7,651 bases of DNA from the NCBI GenBank assembly GCA_002400805.1, contig NVRG01000018.1, forward strand, positions 4,051-11,701, written 5' to 3'. Positions 7,192-7,651 of this stretch are shown piece by piece. Both the position numbers and the translations under genes were made by a program. The notes under the pieces were generated by a model. The model was not told the DNA's origin. It saw only the letters and a list, made by a program, of their open reading frames with translations, and did not search any database. The DNA comes from Gammaproteobacteria bacterium. Lineage in GTDB: Bacteria; Pseudomonadota; Gammaproteobacteria; Nitrosococcales; Methylophagaceae. Every line of letters starts with the position of its first letter. Within the stretch, counting starts at the first letter, position 1.

Positions 7192-7217
7192 AAAAAAGGC
7201 CCTCGAGAGGGCCTTTT
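7192..7217. terminator. Bidirectional intrinsic terminator
   Basis: GGCCCT (7198-7203) pairs with AGGGCC (7208-7213) around CGAG. Six A residues precede it and four T residues follow. Read leftward, the GC-rich hairpin ends in six T residues, a strong terminator 25 bases past the OmpA-like stop codon. Read rightward, four T residues give a weaker terminator for the DUF2927 transcript. Confidence 0.9.
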
Positions 7218-7241
7218 CAATTGTTTAATTGTTAGTATGAA

Positions 7242-7651
7242 TTAATGACTAACAACAAAATCTACACGTCGATTTGCAGCTTGACCTGCCGCAGTATCGT
7301 TATTAGCAACCGGGTATCCTTCACCCATACCAATGGGTAATAGTCGATCACCATCTACACCTTGAGAAGCAAGGTAGTCAGCAACAGCTTCTGCACGATT
7401 TTGCGATAAAGTCAGATTATGAGCTTCTCCACCACGGCTATCAGTGTGTCCTTCAACTCGAACTTCAATCACCGCATCTGTTTGTTTTAACAACGTAACC
7501 GCTTGTTCAAGAATTGATTTGGCCTCAGCAGTAAGTACCGATTTATTGGTATCAAAATTAACACCAGTTAATGATAATAAATTTTGACCCGGTAATGGAC
7601 AACCATCAGGATCAACAATCGTACCTAGCGGAGTAGCAGGACAAAGATCTA
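7242..7651 (-). CDS. OmpA-family outer-membrane protein with TSP3 repeat, C-terminal part (5' truncated by window)
   Basis: The frame is open from the right edge to TAA at 7244-7242 and encodes 135 whole residues; the N-terminus lies beyond the window. The first visible residues, DLCPATPLGTIVDPDGCP, are the end of a thrombospondin type-3-like calcium-binding repeat. Then VNFDTNKSVLTAEAKSIL begins an OmpA/MotB-type peptidoglycan-binding domain, with the signature GHTDSRGGEAHNLTLSQNRAEAV split across its middle part and NRRVDFVV near the end. In known OmpA-like domains, the TD and R residues in these motifs contact diaminopimelate of peptidoglycan. The family joins an outer-membrane barrel or lipid anchor to this linker and domain; which applies here is not visible. 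A TTG at 7493 is internal and not the start. The terminator at 7192-7217 ends the transcript. Confidence 0.92.
   Translation of the reverse strand, partial: DLCPATPLGTIVDPDGCPLPGQNLLSLTGVNFDTNKSVLTAEAKSILEQAVTLLKQTDAVIEVRVEGHTDSRGGEAHNLTLSQNRAEAVADYLASQGVDGDRLLPIGMGEGYPVANNDTAAGQAANRRVDFVVSH

Overview
The window looks like a moderately AT-rich chromosomal segment from a sulfur-oxidising gammaproteobacterium. The indications are a SoxC/SoxD-type sulfite or sulfur dehydrogenase pair, a GGDEF-EAL protein with a membrane-embedded sensor, and a TSP3-repeat OmpA-family protein. I cannot name the genus from sequence alone; a Thiotrichales or Methylophaga-like relative is a guess.

Layout. Positions 1-3186 read rightward as one tight cluster: the 3' end of a soxC-like molybdoenzyme gene, an overlapping gene for a short one-haem SoxD-like cytochrome, and, 18 bases later, a full glycogen phosphorylase gene. 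A 904-residue GGDEF-EAL gene (3183-5897) points the opposite way, and its stop codon interlocks with the phosphorylase stop. Positions 5898-6230 are a noncoding divergent region with small dyads and a candidate promoter. An intact tRNA-Arg(CCG) lies at 6231-6307. Immediately after its CCA end begins the coding sequence of an exported DUF2927-family protein. The only normal in-frame start codons that include its signal-peptide-like segment lie inside or upstream of the tRNA. A perfect 15-bp inverted repeat (7130-7160) and a strong bidirectional terminator (7192-7217) separate this gene from a leftward OmpA-like gene that runs off the right edge.

How the parts fit. The Sox-type dehydrogenase pair would pass electrons from periplasmic sulfur compounds to cytochrome c. 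Glycogen phosphorylase releases glucose-1-phosphate from stored glycogen; its place in the same apparent transcript suggests, without proof, a link between carbon-reserve use and sulfur-derived energy. The GGDEF-EAL protein is a separate c-di-GMP signalling unit. The right-hand genes concern the envelope. I found no transposase, integrase, CRISPR array or obvious defence system. The most unusual point is the tRNA/DUF2927 junction.
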